Assembly: GCA_041395325.1 (NCBI GenBank)
Contig: JAWLAT010000011.1
Span: 62,001 to 126,000, forward strand
Reading direction: 5' to 3'
DNA length: 64,000 nucleotides
Source: JAWLAT01 sp041395325
GTDB lineage: Bacteria > Pseudomonadota > Gammaproteobacteria > Xanthomonadales > SZUA-5
A program made the translations under genes and the position numbers. Numbering within the stretch: position 1 is the first letter of the stretch; every line of letters begins with the position of its first letter. The notes under the pieces are model-generated. The model ran no database searches, was not told the DNA's origin, and was given only the letters and a program-made list of their open reading frames with translations. Positions 1 to 10,122 of this stretch are shown one piece after another.

Positions 1-130
1 TGCCGGTGAGCTTCCAGTTGCGCTGACGCGATCGGCGGCCTTGCGCTCGCCTGCTGCCGTTGAAGCGGTGGGCGAGCTTTCCTCGGCGACCGGTGGCAAG
101 ATGCAGCGTCGGCCGTGACGCGGGGGGGAA
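1..130. other. Left edge, no gene called
   Basis: No convincing coding region is seen in these bases. They hold the leader of the first sensor kinase, including a G-rich ribosome binding site directly before its ATG. The end of an upstream gene may lie just outside the window. Confidence 0.4.
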
Positions 131-3100
131 ATGGCCTGGCGCAGCTGCTGCGCACTGCTCGTGGTTGGCCTGGCCCTGGCGCTGGCACCGCTGGCGCATG
201 CCTTGGCACCGGGCGTGGATCAGGTCCGCTTCCGCGTCTACAACGAAGACGATGGACTGCCGCAATCCTCGGTGTCGGCGCTGGTCGAGGATGATCTGGG
301 ATTCGTCTGGCTGGGTACGCAGGATGGCCTCGCCCGCTTTGATGGACACGAGTTTCGCATCTTGCGGCGCGACTCCGAACGCACCGACAGCCTTGCGGAC
401 AACTACGTTCAGGCGCTGGCTCTGAGCGGCGACAGCCTGTGGGTGGCTTCGCCGGCGCTGGGTCTGAGTCAGGTTGATGTGCGCAGCCTGCGCACGCGGC
501 GCCTGGTGGGTGAGCGCGCACGCGCCATGGGGCTCGGTGAGGACGGCTACAGTGGTCTGCACGTGGACAGCCAGGCGCGGCTGTGGGTGTCGCAGCGCAG
601 TCTGGGTGTGCGTCTGTACGATGCCGCCGCCGACCGGTTCATTGACCCGCCCTTTCAGATTCCTTTCGAGCGCCGACAGCGCGTGCTGGGCGAGAGCCGC
701 AGCCACGGGCTGCTGATCGCTGTCGATGATGATCTCTGGCGCTGGCGCGAGGGCGCCGCCGAACGGATCTATGTCGCCGAGGCTGGCGCGCACGCCCCGG
801 TGTTGGCTGTGGTCGATGCCGGTATCGATCAGCTGTGGGTCGCCACGCAGGGCAACGGGCTGTTGCTGCTCGATGGACAGGGCGTTCTGCGGCAGCAGTT
901 GCGGCGGACCGATGGACTGGTCGATGACGAGGTGCTGCGACTGCTGCTGGATCGCCGCGGACGGCTTTGGACGGGGCACGTCGGCGGGCTTTGCCTGTTG
1001 GACCAGACACGGCCGACTCAGTGTTGGCAGCATCAGCCATCCGCTGCCGGCGGATTGCCGGGTAATCGGATCACCGCCTTGCTGGAGGATCGGCAGGGCC
1101 ATGTCTGGGTGGGTACGTGGACCGGCGGAGTGGGTATTCACGCGCCGGATGACGAACGCTTCCTGCGGGTGGGCGTTTCCAGCGCCGCGGCCGGTTTGCC
1201 GACCCAGGCCGTGGCTTCGATCAGCCAGGCGGCCGCAGGTGGCTATTGGTTGAGCCTGATCGATGGGGGCGGTCTGCTGCGCTTCGATCTGCAGCAAGGT
1301 GTGCTGCAGCGTTGGGAGGCGGTCGATCCGGCCCTGCAACAGGTGACGCCGCTGGTCAGCCTGAGCGACGCCGACACATTGTGGGTTGGAACGAGCAACG
1401 CAGGTTTGCTCCGACTGCTCTCCGACGGCACCGTGAGGCACTACCCACCAAGGCCCGAGGATCCGACCCTGGGTCCACCTGGCCGAATGGTCCAGAGCCT
1501 CTATACCGACCCGCAGGGCCGGCTGTGGCTGGGGACCGCAGGTGACGGACTGGCCATGTTGTGTCGGGACTGCGAACGCTTCCGTCACTATCGCAGTGAT
1601 CCGGAGGATGTCGGCAGCCTGTCGTCGGCCAGCATCAACGACGTCCTGCAAACGCGCGACGGGCGTGTCTGGGTCGCCCTGCGTCGCGGTGGCGTCAATC
1701 GACTCGATCCGCAAACCGGGCGCGTTGAGCGCTTCCGATTGCGAACCGCAGACGGCGATATCGAGTTCTCTGCAACGGCGCTGCTCGAAGACCGCGCCGG
1801 CCGACTGTGGGTCGGTACCCAGGGCTTTGGCTTGCTGCAGTTGTTGCGCAATGAGCAGGGCGAGTTCGTCGGCTTTCGCGAGCTCAATGTCCGCCAGGGG
1901 CTGCCGGCCGAGTCGATTGGGGCCATGTTGGAGGACGCGGCCGGCTGGCTGTGGGTCAGCACCACCGCCGGACTGGCCAGGGTGCAACCCGAGCAGGGAC
2001 GAGCGGAGTCCTGGCGACCCTTCAGCCGCGGTCGAGGCGAGGACTATTTCGTCGGTTCTGCGCTGGCCGACAGCGATGGTCGCTTTCTGTTCGGGGGCGT
2101 ATCCGGAATGACGGTGTTCCGGCCCGATGAGGTGCTGCTGACCGATGCCCCGCCCGACGCGATTCCGGCCGACATCTACGTCGATCAGCAATCGCTGCCG
2201 CTGCTGGCGGCAGGCGCGACTGCCGATCGTACGCAGGACCTGTCGCTGCAATTACCGCATCCGCAGGCGCTGCTCGGCGTGGAATTGGCGACACAACCCT
2301 TGCTGACCTCAGCGCCGGTGCGTTTTGCCTACCGGCTGGATCCGCAGGACGACGACTGGACACTGCTGCCGCGCAATCGTCGTCAGGTCATCCTGAGCCA
2401 CCTCGAAGCGGGTCAGTACACGCTGAAGTTGCGTGCCCGCTTCGATGAACAGGAGAACTGGGGAGCGATTTCGCAGATCGATCTGGTCGTGTTGCCGCCG
2501 TGGTGGCGCAGCCAGGCTGCGATGCTGGCTTTTCTGTTGGCAACGCTGCTGGCGCTGGGCTCCATGGGCTGGTTGGCCCGTCGCTACCTGCGGGAAAGGC
2601 GCGCGGCCAGTCGTGCCCTGGCGCAAAGCAACACGCTGCTGAAGGAGTCCCTTTGGGGCAGCCAGGGGGAACTTTGGGATTGCGATCTGCGTTCGGGGCA
2701 GATCGTGCGCGAGAACCGCTTGCCCCACTTGAAGGTCGACCAGGTGGGCGCCCCACAGACCCTGCGCGGGTTGCGGCCGTTCGTACACCTGGAGGACCAG
2801 GCCAGTTTCGACGCCGCTCTGCGGGCCTGCGTCGAAGGCGAAAGAGAGTTCCTGCACGTCAGCTATCGAACTCAGGATGCCGACGATCAGTGGCGCTGGA
2901 TGCTGACACGCGGCAAGTTGCTGGAACGCGATGACGGTGACCGCCCCGTTCGCCTCGTGGGTACGACCTTCGATGTGACCGAATTGCGGGCCCAGGAGGA
3001 TGCTCTGCGCGAGAGTCAGGCGCGCTTGCGCATGGCCCTGTGGGGCAGTGGCGACGAGTTGTGGGATCTGGATGTTCGGGCCAACCGGGTGCATCGCGAA

Positions 3101-4273
3101 AATCCACTGCCACGTGTGCGCCTGTCACAGGATCTGCGCTTCAGTGATGCGCTTGAGTATCTGGACCTGGCCCATGAGCAGGATCGGCCCGGCTTTCGGC
3201 AGGCCCTGACCCAGCATGTGCTCGGGCGGACCGACAGCTTCGAGGCCAGTTTCCGCCTGCCCGCGGTCGAGGGCGGGTGGGTCTGGGTGCTGTCGCGTGG
3301 TCGGGCCGTCGATCGGGACGAGCAGGGGCATGCGAGTCGAGTGGTCGGTACCAACCGCGACATCACGGTCATCAAGCAGACCGAGGCGGAACTGAAGGCG
3401 CTCAATGACCAGTTGGAAGCGCGAGTGGGCGAGCGCACCTGGGAACTGGAGCAGTCGGTGCAGGAACTGCGTGCCACGCTGCAGCACCTGCAGGCGGCGC
3501 AGGCGCAGCTGGTCGACGCCGAGAAGATGGCAGCGCTGGGCAATCTGGTCGCCGGCGTCACCCATGACATCAATACGCCGGTGGGCATTGCGGTCACGGC
3601 TGCCTCGAACATGCGAGAAGAGGCCGCACGGCTGCACCAGGCCCTGGATGCACAGCGCCTGAAGCGCTCGGAACTGGCCCAGTTCGTGGCGCTCGCCCAG
3701 CAGTCCAGCGCCATGATCGAAACCAATCTGCAACGCGCGAGCCACCTGCTGCGCAGCTTCAAGCAGGTCGCCGTCGATCAAGCCAGCGAGCAGGTCCGGG
3801 TGATCGATCTGGCGGCCTACATCGACGAGATCCTGCGGTCGCTGGGGCCCGAGCTCAGACATCATCACGTGCAGGTGTGCAATCGTTGCCCACCGGGCTT
3901 GCAGTTGCGAACCTATCCGGGCGCCATTTATCAGATCGTTGCCAATCTCGTGCTCAATGCCAGCGTGCATGCCTTTGACGATGGTGCGATGGGCGAGATC
4001 GAGATCGCGGCGGTGCCGGATGAGGGCGGCTTGCAGCTCAGCGTCAGTGACAATGGACGCGGGATGGAGGAGGGCGTTTCCCGCCACATCTTCGAGCCCT
4101 TCTTCACCACCCGCCGGGAATCCGGGGGCAGCGGCCTGGGTCTGCACATCGTCTACAACCTGTGCACCGAAGTGTTGGGCGGGACAATTCGTTGCCTGAC
4201 CGCCCCGGGTCAGGGCGCCCGCTTTGAGATGCGCTTGCCAGCACAGGTCGATGCCTCTGTGGAGGCACCATGA
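131..4273 (+). CDS. Propeller-type sensor histidine kinase with two PAS domains
   Basis: This is a 1380-residue membrane sensor kinase. A signal peptide covers about residues 1-26. Residues 50-640 carry repeated propeller motifs such as GFVWLGTQDGLARFDG and GHVWVGTWTGG, followed by a Y_Y_Y-type domain (about 720-790) and one membrane helix (about 795-820). The cytoplasmic part has two successive PAS-like segments (830-950 and 955-1090) that each begin with an LWGS motif. A coiled coil and the phosphoacceptor box VAGVTHDINTP follow, with His1145. The HATPase shows an N box (NLVLNA), DNGRGM and GGSGLGL. The ATG follows a G-rich ribosome binding site. The stop overlaps the next kinase by 4 bp, so the two are probably translated together. 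It has no receiver or DNA-binding domain, unlike the Bacteroides hybrid systems with the same propeller. The ligand is unknown. Confidence 0.93.
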   Translation: MAWRSCCALLVVGLALALAPLAHALAPGVDQVRFRVYNEDDGLPQSSVSALVEDDLGFVWLGTQDGLARFDGHEFRILRRDSERTDSLADNYVQALALSGDSLWVASPALGLSQVDVRSLRTRRLVGERARAMGLGEDGYSGLHVDSQARLWVSQRSLGVRLYDAAADRFIDPPFQIPFERRQRVLGESRSHGLLIAVDDDLWRWREGAAERIYVAEAGAHAPVLAVVDAGIDQLWVATQGNGLLLLDGQGVLRQQLRRTDGLVDDEVLRLLLDRRGRLWTGHVGGLCLLDQTRPTQCWQHQPSAAGGLPGNRITALLEDRQGHVWVGTWTGGVGIHAPDDERFLRVGVSSAAAGLPTQAVASISQAAAGGYWLSLIDGGGLLRFDLQQGVLQRWEAVDPALQQVTPLVSLSDADTLWVGTSNAGLLRLLSDGTVRHYPPRPEDPTLGPPGRMVQSLYTDPQGRLWLGTAGDGLAMLCRDCERFRHYRSDPEDVGSLSSASINDVLQTRDGRVWVALRRGGVNRLDPQTGRVERFRLRTADGDIEFSATALLEDRAGRLWVGTQGFGLLQLLRNEQGEFVGFRELNVRQGLPAESIGAMLEDAAGWLWVSTTAGLARVQPEQGRAESWRPFSRGRGEDYFVGSALADSDGRFLFGGVSGMTVFRPDEVLLTDAPPDAIPADIYVDQQSLPLLAAGATADRTQDLSLQLPHPQALLGVELATQPLLTSAPVRFAYRLDPQDDDWTLLPRNRRQVILSHLEAGQYTLKLRARFDEQENWGAISQIDLVVLPPWWRSQAAMLAFLLATLLALGSMGWLARRYLRERRAASRALAQSNTLLKESLWGSQGELWDCDLRSGQIVRENRLPHLKVDQVGAPQTLRGLRPFVHLEDQASFDAALRACVEGEREFLHVSYRTQDADDQWRWMLTRGKLLERDDGDRPVRLVGTTFDVTELRAQEDALRESQARLRMALWGSGDELWDLDVRANRVHRENPLPRVRLSQDLRFSDALEYLDLAHEQDRPGFRQALTQHVLGRTDSFEASFRLPAVEGGWVWVLSRGRAVDRDEQGHASRVVGTNRDITVIKQTEAELKALNDQLEARVGERTWELEQSVQELRATLQHLQAAQAQLVDAEKMAALGNLVAGVTHDINTPVGIAVTAASNMREEAARLHQALDAQRLKRSELAQFVALAQQSSAMIETNLQRASHLLRSFKQVAVDQASEQVRVIDLAAYIDEILRSLGPELRHHHVQVCNRCPPGLQLRTYPGAIYQIVANLVLNASVHAFDDGAMGEIEIAAVPDEGGLQLSVSDNGRGMEEGVSRHIFEPFFTTRRESGGSGLGLHIVYNLCTEVLGGTIRCLTAPGQGARFEMRLPAQVDASVEAP

Positions 4274-7200
4274 TCAGGGTCCTTGTCGGGATGTGCGTCT
4301 TGCTGGCGTCCATGTCGGCCTGGCCACAGGCCCAGAACGTGGCGGAGGTCCTGCATTTTCGTCAGGTGGACGAGCGCAGCGGCTTGTCGCAGAACACCGC
4401 GCGCGCGCTGGCACAGGACGATCTGGGCTTCGTCTGGGTCGGGACGCAGGACGGTTTGAATCGCTTTGACGGGCTGCAATCGCAGCTGTTTCGCCGCGAT
4501 GACGACTCCGGCATGACGGACAACCACATTCTCTCGTTGTTGGTCGATGGGCAGGATCTGTGGGTCGGCACGCAGGCTGGCGGGCTGTTGCGTCACCGCG
4601 GTGCCAGCGATCGATTCGAGACGGTGGCCGGGTCCTCGCTGAGTGGGGCGACGATGATTCCGGCGCTGGCGCAGGACAGTCGGCATCTGTACGCGGCCGT
4701 GGCCGGCCGTGGCTTGCTGCGGCTGGACAAGTCCTCCGGTCAGGCCGAACTGCTGGAGGACCCGCCCAGCCTGCGCTTCATCCAGTCACTGGATCTGCGC
4801 CAGGATGTGCTCGCGATCGGCACGCGGGATGAGCTGTTGTGGTGGCCTACGGACGCGGATGCTCCGCAGGCGGTGCGCTTCAGCGAGGGCCAGTCACCCA
4901 CAGTGTCAGTGGTTCGCTTCGCGACTGACGGCCAGCTATGGGTCGGGCTGAGTGAAGACGGCCTGCGCCGCGTGCAGATCGATGGTGGTCGGCTGCAAAT
5001 CAGCAAGCCGCCCGCGGCCCTGTCCAGCCCACAGGTTCGTAGTCTGCTCATCGATCGACGCGGGCGTGTCTGGGTCGGCAGCGAGAGCGGACTGACCCGT
5101 TTCGATCCGCTGACCGGAGAGAGCGTTCAGGCGCGTCACGACCCGGACAGCGAGACCAGCCTGCCGGCCAATCGGGTGCCCGCATTGCTGGAAGATGCCG
5201 AGGGACTGATCTGGGCCGGCACCTGGACGGGCGGACTGGGCATCTATCGGCCAGACAGCGAAGCGGTGCAGTTGTACCGCCGTTTCATCGATGTGCCGCC
5301 AAGCCTGCCGGCCAATCCCGTTCGTGCCTTGCTGGCCGAAGACGATGGCCGCCTGTGGCTGGGGGTGCTGGAAGGCGGTGGTCTGGTGCACTTCGATCCC
5401 CGGCAGGGTGTGCTGGAACGCTTCCAGCACGATGCCGATGATCCCCACAGCCTGCCCGACAACCGGGTCGAAGCGCTGCTGCGACGGCGCGACGGCAGCC
5501 TCTGGATCGGGACTGGCAATGGCGGTCTGGCGCGTTTGCGCGCGGACGGGCGCTTCGAGCGGTTCCGGCGTCTGGCCGATGGCAGCGGTGAGTTACCCAG
5601 CAATGCCGTGGTTTCATTGTATGAAGACGACGCGCAGACGCTTTGGGTGGGGTTTTCCGACCTGGGTCTGGTTCAGCGATGCGTCGACTGCGCCGACTTT
5701 GCACCACTGCCGCTGGCCGAAGACTCGCCGGTGCAGCAGGTGTTGGGTCGCATCAATCAGGTGCTGCGTAGCCGCGACGGCTACTACTGGATCGCCGGCA
5801 TGCCGAACGGTCTGTATCGCTACGATCCGCTGCGCCAGCACCTGCTGCGCTACAGCCGCAACCCCGACGATCCGGCCAGTCCCAGCCACGACTCCATCAC
5901 GGTGCTGGTGGAGGACCGCCGCGGTCGGCTGTGGGCGGGCACTCAGGGCGGAGGCCTGCTGCAGGTAAAGCGTGATGATCAAGGCCAGGCAATCGGCTTC
6001 AGCGCGATCACCCGCGCCGATGGCTTGTCCGGGGACGCCGTTGGCGGGCTGCTGGAGGCGCCGGATGGGGCCATCTGGGCAGCCACGATCAGCGGCCTGA
6101 CGCGGGTGGATCCGGTCAGTGGCGCGCTGCGCAATCTCGATGCCAGCTTTGGTGAGTTGGCGCGCGGCTACTTCATCGGTGCCGCGGCGGTGGGGCCAGA
6201 TGGCGTCCATTATTTCGGTGGTCTGCGTGGCCTGACGGCGCTACGCCCCGCGCTGATGCCACCGGCCCGTGGCTTGCCGGCGGTGCGGCTGACCGGAATT
6301 GCACTGGACAACACGCCGATCGCAGCGGTGGCGGTGCCAGGTCTACCCATCCAGCCGGTGGTCAGAGCCACTCGGGTTCTGGTGCCGCCTGGTTACGGCA
6401 TGGTCGGGGTGGAATTCGCTGCACTGGACTATCTGGCGCCGGAGGCACTGCGCTACGAGTATCGCCTGCGCGGCCTCGACGACACCTGGTTGAGCACACC
6501 GGCCAATCGCCGCTATGCCGCATTCACTCGTCTGCCAGCCGGCCAGTACCAACTGGAATTGCGTGTCAGCCGACCGGGGCAGGAAGGCCAGTTTGCCGAG
6601 CACGCGGTGGATTTCGTGGTGATCGCGCCACTGTGGCGGCGCCCCCTGGCTCAGCTGGCCTATGTCATTGCGGCCCTGTTGTTGGGCTATCTGTTCTGGC
6701 ACCGGTTCGAACGGCGTCGCGAGCGGGATCAGGCAGCGCAACTGGCGCTGCGCGACAGCGAGGAACGCTTGAAGCTGGCACTGTGGGGCAGTGGCGACGA
6801 GCTGTGGGATCTGGACCTGGAGAACGGCCGCCTCCACCGCGAGAACCCATTGCCGGGTCTGATGGTCACGCAGCACCCGCCAGACAGCATCGAGGCCTAT
6901 CTGGAACAGGTCCATGGCGCGGAACGCGAAGCGATTCGCACCGCCTTTCTTGAGCACGTGCGCGGGCAGCGTGACCATTACGAGTTCACCTATCGGGGTC
7001 TGGCGACCGATGGCAGCTGGCGCTGGCTGCTGGCCCGCGGTCGGTCAGTCCGACGCGATGCGCAGGGGCATGCCCTGCGTGTGGCCGGGACAGTGCGCGA
7101 TGTGTCCGAGTCGAAGGCCAACGAGGATGCGCTAAAGCGTTTTGCCGATGAGTTGGAGAGCCGGGTTGAGGCCCGCACCGCGGATCATCGATTGGCGATC

Positions 7201-8001
7201 GCCCAGCTGAAGCGAACCGTGGAGGAGCTGACGCTGACCCAGCGACAGCTGGTGGAGTCCGAGAAAATGGCTTCGCTGGGCCAGCTCGTGGCCGGTGTGG
7301 CGCATGAGATCAACACGCCGATCGGCATCGGCGTCACTGCGGCCTCGCACCTGCAGCACGAGGCTGCCCAGTTGCAGCAGGCCTTGCGTGACGGTCGGCT
7401 GGGCAAGGTGGCGTTGGAGCACTTCGTCGAAACGGCGACCAGTTCGGCTCATCTGGTGTTGGCCAATCTGGCCCGCGCCTCGGATCTGGTTCGCAGCTTC
7501 AAGCAGGTCGCCGTGGATCAGTCCAGCGAGCAGAAACGCAGTTTCCTGCTTGGCGAGTACCTGGACGAGATATTGCTGTCGCTGCGCCCGCGATTGAAGC
7601 GAAGCCGTCACCAGGTCGAGGTCGAATGCGATCCTCGGTTGAGCGTGAGTACCTATCCCGGCGCGCTGTACCAGATCATCGTCAACCTGGTCATCAATTC
7701 GCTGGTCCACGGCTTCAACGGCATCGACATCGGTCACATTCACATTCGAGCGCAAGTCGATGGTGAAGGGGTGCTGTTGCAGTATCGGGACGATGGTGTC
7801 GGCATGGATGACGGCACCCGCCAGCGCATCTTCGATCCCTTCTTCACCACGCGCCGTACCGAGGGGGGCTCGGGGCTGGGCATGCATCTGGTATTCAACC
7901 TGGTCACGCAACTGTTGAAGGGCAGCATCGAGTGCACGAGCGCGCCGGGGCAGGGTGTGCGCTTTGAAGTGCGGCTGCCGGGCGTCGTGGAAATGCCGTA
8001 G
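4270..8001 (+). CDS. Propeller-type sensor histidine kinase with one PAS domain
   Basis: This 1243-residue paralogue of the preceding kinase has a signal peptide (residues 1-22), Reg_prop propeller repeats (about 35-640), a Y_Y_Y domain (about 715-785) and a membrane helix (about 791-813). One PAS-like segment (830-947) opens with LWGSGDELWDLDL. The histidine box VAGVAHEINTPIGIG has the phosphoacceptor His1012. The HATPase motifs YRDDGVGMDDG and GGSGLGMH are intact. The ATGA overlap with the upstream gene and the shared layout point to tandem duplication, with loss or gain of one PAS copy. There is no partner response regulator beside it. Periplasmic sensing with cytoplasmic phosphotransfer is inferred from the family. 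Confidence 0.93.
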   Translation: MIRVLVGMCVLLASMSAWPQAQNVAEVLHFRQVDERSGLSQNTARALAQDDLGFVWVGTQDGLNRFDGLQSQLFRRDDDSGMTDNHILSLLVDGQDLWVGTQAGGLLRHRGASDRFETVAGSSLSGATMIPALAQDSRHLYAAVAGRGLLRLDKSSGQAELLEDPPSLRFIQSLDLRQDVLAIGTRDELLWWPTDADAPQAVRFSEGQSPTVSVVRFATDGQLWVGLSEDGLRRVQIDGGRLQISKPPAALSSPQVRSLLIDRRGRVWVGSESGLTRFDPLTGESVQARHDPDSETSLPANRVPALLEDAEGLIWAGTWTGGLGIYRPDSEAVQLYRRFIDVPPSLPANPVRALLAEDDGRLWLGVLEGGGLVHFDPRQGVLERFQHDADDPHSLPDNRVEALLRRRDGSLWIGTGNGGLARLRADGRFERFRRLADGSGELPSNAVVSLYEDDAQTLWVGFSDLGLVQRCVDCADFAPLPLAEDSPVQQVLGRINQVLRSRDGYYWIAGMPNGLYRYDPLRQHLLRYSRNPDDPASPSHDSITVLVEDRRGRLWAGTQGGGLLQVKRDDQGQAIGFSAITRADGLSGDAVGGLLEAPDGAIWAATISGLTRVDPVSGALRNLDASFGELARGYFIGAAAVGPDGVHYFGGLRGLTALRPALMPPARGLPAVRLTGIALDNTPIAAVAVPGLPIQPVVRATRVLVPPGYGMVGVEFAALDYLAPEALRYEYRLRGLDDTWLSTPANRRYAAFTRLPAGQYQLELRVSRPGQEGQFAEHAVDFVVIAPLWRRPLAQLAYVIAALLLGYLFWHRFERRRERDQAAQLALRDSEERLKLALWGSGDELWDLDLENGRLHRENPLPGLMVTQHPPDSIEAYLEQVHGAEREAIRTAFLEHVRGQRDHYEFTYRGLATDGSWRWLLARGRSVRRDAQGHALRVAGTVRDVSESKANEDALKRFADELESRVEARTADHRLAIAQLKRTVEELTLTQRQLVESEKMASLGQLVAGVAHEINTPIGIGVTAASHLQHEAAQLQQALRDGRLGKVALEHFVETATSSAHLVLANLARASDLVRSFKQVAVDQSSEQKRSFLLGEYLDEILLSLRPRLKRSRHQVEVECDPRLSVSTYPGALYQIIVNLVINSLVHGFNGIDIGHIHIRAQVDGEGVLLQYRDDGVGMDDGTRQRIFDPFFTTRRTEGGSGLGMHLVFNLVTQLLKGSIECTSAPGQGVRFEVRLPGVVEMP

Positions 8002-8033
8002 GCGCTTGCCGCCAAAGGTGAAAGCGATGTCAC

Positions 8034-8075
8034 GCGGACGGGGTCTGAATGAGCAGACCCGAACCGAGCGTCCGC
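8034..8075 (+). promoter_or_regulatory. Long hairpin abutting a start codon
   Basis: Two nested perfect stems are visible. GCGGACG (8034-8040) pairs with CGTCCGC (8069-8075), and GGGTCTG (8041-8047) pairs with CAGACCC (8054-8060). The 3' arm ends one base before the ATG at 8077, and no strong ribosome binding site lies outside the structure. It could limit translation of the oxidoreductase or act as a weak terminator for the kinase operon, though it lacks a T-run. The function is inferred only. Confidence 0.5.
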
Positions 8076-8076
8076 C

Positions 8077-10122
8077 ATGAATTGCCCCGAGCCCGCCGCC
8101 CCTGCCGCCCCACGACCGCCCAGGGTGGTGCTGCTCGGCGCCGGTTTTGCCGGTGTGCAATTCGCCCGCACGCTGGCCCGGGAGATGCGCCGGGACGAGC
8201 TCGAATTGACGGTGTTCAACCGCGACAACCACATGGTTTTTCAGCCGCTGCTGGCCGATGTGGCCGGCTCTTCACTCAATCCGCGCGCCGTCGCTGCGCC
8301 ATTGCGCCAGCTGCTGCCGCACGCCGAGATTCGCAGCGAGGAGGTGCTGGACATTGATCTGGAACTGCGCGAAGTCGTGCACGCCGGTGCCGACGGTCGA
8401 CCGCGTCGCTTGCCCTTCGATCATCTGGTCATTGCCTGCGGCAATCAGGTCAATCTGAATCTGTTGCCCGGGATGGCGGCGCACGCCCTGCCGCTGAAGA
8501 CCATAGGCGATGCGCTGGCGCTGCGTGCCAGGGTCATGGCGCAACTGGAACAGGCCGCCGTGGCCGAGGACGCCGAACTGCGACGTCGTTGCCTGAGCTT
8601 CGTCGTCATTGGCGGCGGCTTCAGCGGCGTGGAAGTGGCGGGCGAACTGATGGACCTGGTGCAGGGGGCGCTGCGCTACTACCCGCAGCTGCGGCGCGAA
8701 GAGATCAGCGTGCGGCTGCTGCACAGCGGTGACCGCTTGTTGCCCGAGCTCAACGAGCGGTTGGGTCGCTTCACCGAACGACGGATGCGTGCCGAAGGTG
8801 TCGAGGTTCGGCTGGGCAGCCGCGCCGCCGAGATCAGCGCCCAGGGCGTGGTGCTGAAGGACGGTGAGCGCCTGCCGGCGGCGACGGTGATCTGCACCAT
8901 TGGCACGACGCAGTTGCCCTTGCTGGGAAGGCTGGACCTGCCGCAGGAGCGGGGCCGGTTGCGCTGCGAAGCCGACATGCATGTGAGCGGCCAATCGTCA
9001 CTGTGGGCGATGGGTGATTGCGCCCACATTCCCAATGCCCAGGACGGCCAGATCAGTCCGCCGACAGCGCAATTCGCCGAGCGGCAAGGTCGCCAGTGCG
9101 CGCGCAATCTGCTGCGACAGTTGCGCGGTGAGGCAACTCGGCCTTTCCGATTCCGGGCCGTCGGGGCCGCCTGCGGAATCGGAGCCCGACGGGGCGTGGC
9201 CGAGCTGTGGGGTTGGCGCTTCTCCGGCTTTCTGGCCTGGTGGCTGTGGCGCAGCGCATTTCTGGTCAAGCTGCCGTCGCTGTCGCAAAAGCTCAAGGTC
9301 GGTCTGGATTGGGCCTGGGAGCTGGTTTTTCCGCGCGACGTCAGCCATTTCCGCAGCGAACCCTCCGAACCGGTGCAGCGCGAGCACTACGTCGACGGGG
9401 AAGTCCTGCTGCGCAGCGATTCGCAGCGAATGGACCTGGTGGCCATCGAACAGGGCGAGGTTCACATTCGCAGTCGCCGAACGGACGGCAACTGGGTCGA
9501 CGAGGCCACCTATGGCGCCGGCACCTTGCTGGGTCGGGTCAGTCTGGAGGCCTTTGCGGCCGACGAAGTGGAAGTTGTCGCGCGCGGGCCGGTCGAGGTG
9601 GTGCGTCTGCCCGAACAGGTGCTGGGGCGGGTTGCCGATCTGCTGGCGCCCTTCGACGCGATCGTGCAGCGCGCCGCCGCCCGGCCCGAGCGTGTCATCT
9701 GGCGCCACCATCCGGCAGCCATGGCGGCATTGCGCGAGCGCACGGTCGATGAGCTGATGTCGCCGTTGCCGCCGATGGCCGAACATGACCTCGGTCTGGG
9801 CGAGTCCTACCGGATGCTGGCCAGTGCGGCCGCCCCTGCCCTGCTGGTCACTCGGCAGGGGCGCCTGCTGGGCCTGGCAACGCGTTCGGATCTGCTGACT
9901 GCCTTCAGTCGGGGCGCCACCCGTCACAGTCCGCTCGCAGACGCCACCAATCTTCATGCTCAGTCGGCCACGCTCGGCGACAACGCTGCCGCACTGGCGG
10001 AGATCATGGCCGCCGAGGATCTGAAGCTGGTGCCGGTCTGCGACGCCCAGGCACATCCTGTGGGTGTGGTGCTGGCCGATGACATCGTGCTCTTCGCCCT
10101 GGGCCTGCCGCGTGCTGCCTGA
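8077..10122 (+). CDS. NDH-2-like FAD/NAD oxidoreductase with CNB-like and CBS extension
   Basis: The 681-residue protein starts with a type II NADH dehydrogenase-like flavoprotein. It has an FAD dinucleotide motif (VVLLGAGFAGVQFA, residues 17-30), an NAD motif (VVIGGGFSGVEVAGE, about 174-188) and the AMGDCAHIP flavin-contact motif near 311. A hydrophobic/amphipathic segment (about 383-425) fits peripheral membrane binding. Typical NDH-2 proteins of about 430 residues end there. This one continues with a beta-roll-like region (about 425-530) resembling a cyclic nucleotide-binding fold. A CBS-type region (about 555-675) follows, opening with ERTVDELMSPLPP. The family passes electrons from NADH to quinone without pumping protons. 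The extension suggests regulation by a nucleotide, which is inference. Confidence 0.85.
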   Translation: MNCPEPAAPAAPRPPRVVLLGAGFAGVQFARTLAREMRRDELELTVFNRDNHMVFQPLLADVAGSSLNPRAVAAPLRQLLPHAEIRSEEVLDIDLELREVVHAGADGRPRRLPFDHLVIACGNQVNLNLLPGMAAHALPLKTIGDALALRARVMAQLEQAAVAEDAELRRRCLSFVVIGGGFSGVEVAGELMDLVQGALRYYPQLRREEISVRLLHSGDRLLPELNERLGRFTERRMRAEGVEVRLGSRAAEISAQGVVLKDGERLPAATVICTIGTTQLPLLGRLDLPQERGRLRCEADMHVSGQSSLWAMGDCAHIPNAQDGQISPPTAQFAERQGRQCARNLLRQLRGEATRPFRFRAVGAACGIGARRGVAELWGWRFSGFLAWWLWRSAFLVKLPSLSQKLKVGLDWAWELVFPRDVSHFRSEPSEPVQREHYVDGEVLLRSDSQRMDLVAIEQGEVHIRSRRTDGNWVDEATYGAGTLLGRVSLEAFAADEVEVVARGPVEVVRLPEQVLGRVADLLAPFDAIVQRAAARPERVIWRHHPAAMAALRERTVDELMSPLPPMAEHDLGLGESYRMLASAAAPALLVTRQGRLLGLATRSDLLTAFSRGATRHSPLADATNLHAQSATLGDNAAALAEIMAAEDLKLVPVCDAQAHPVGVVLADDIVLFALGLPRAA

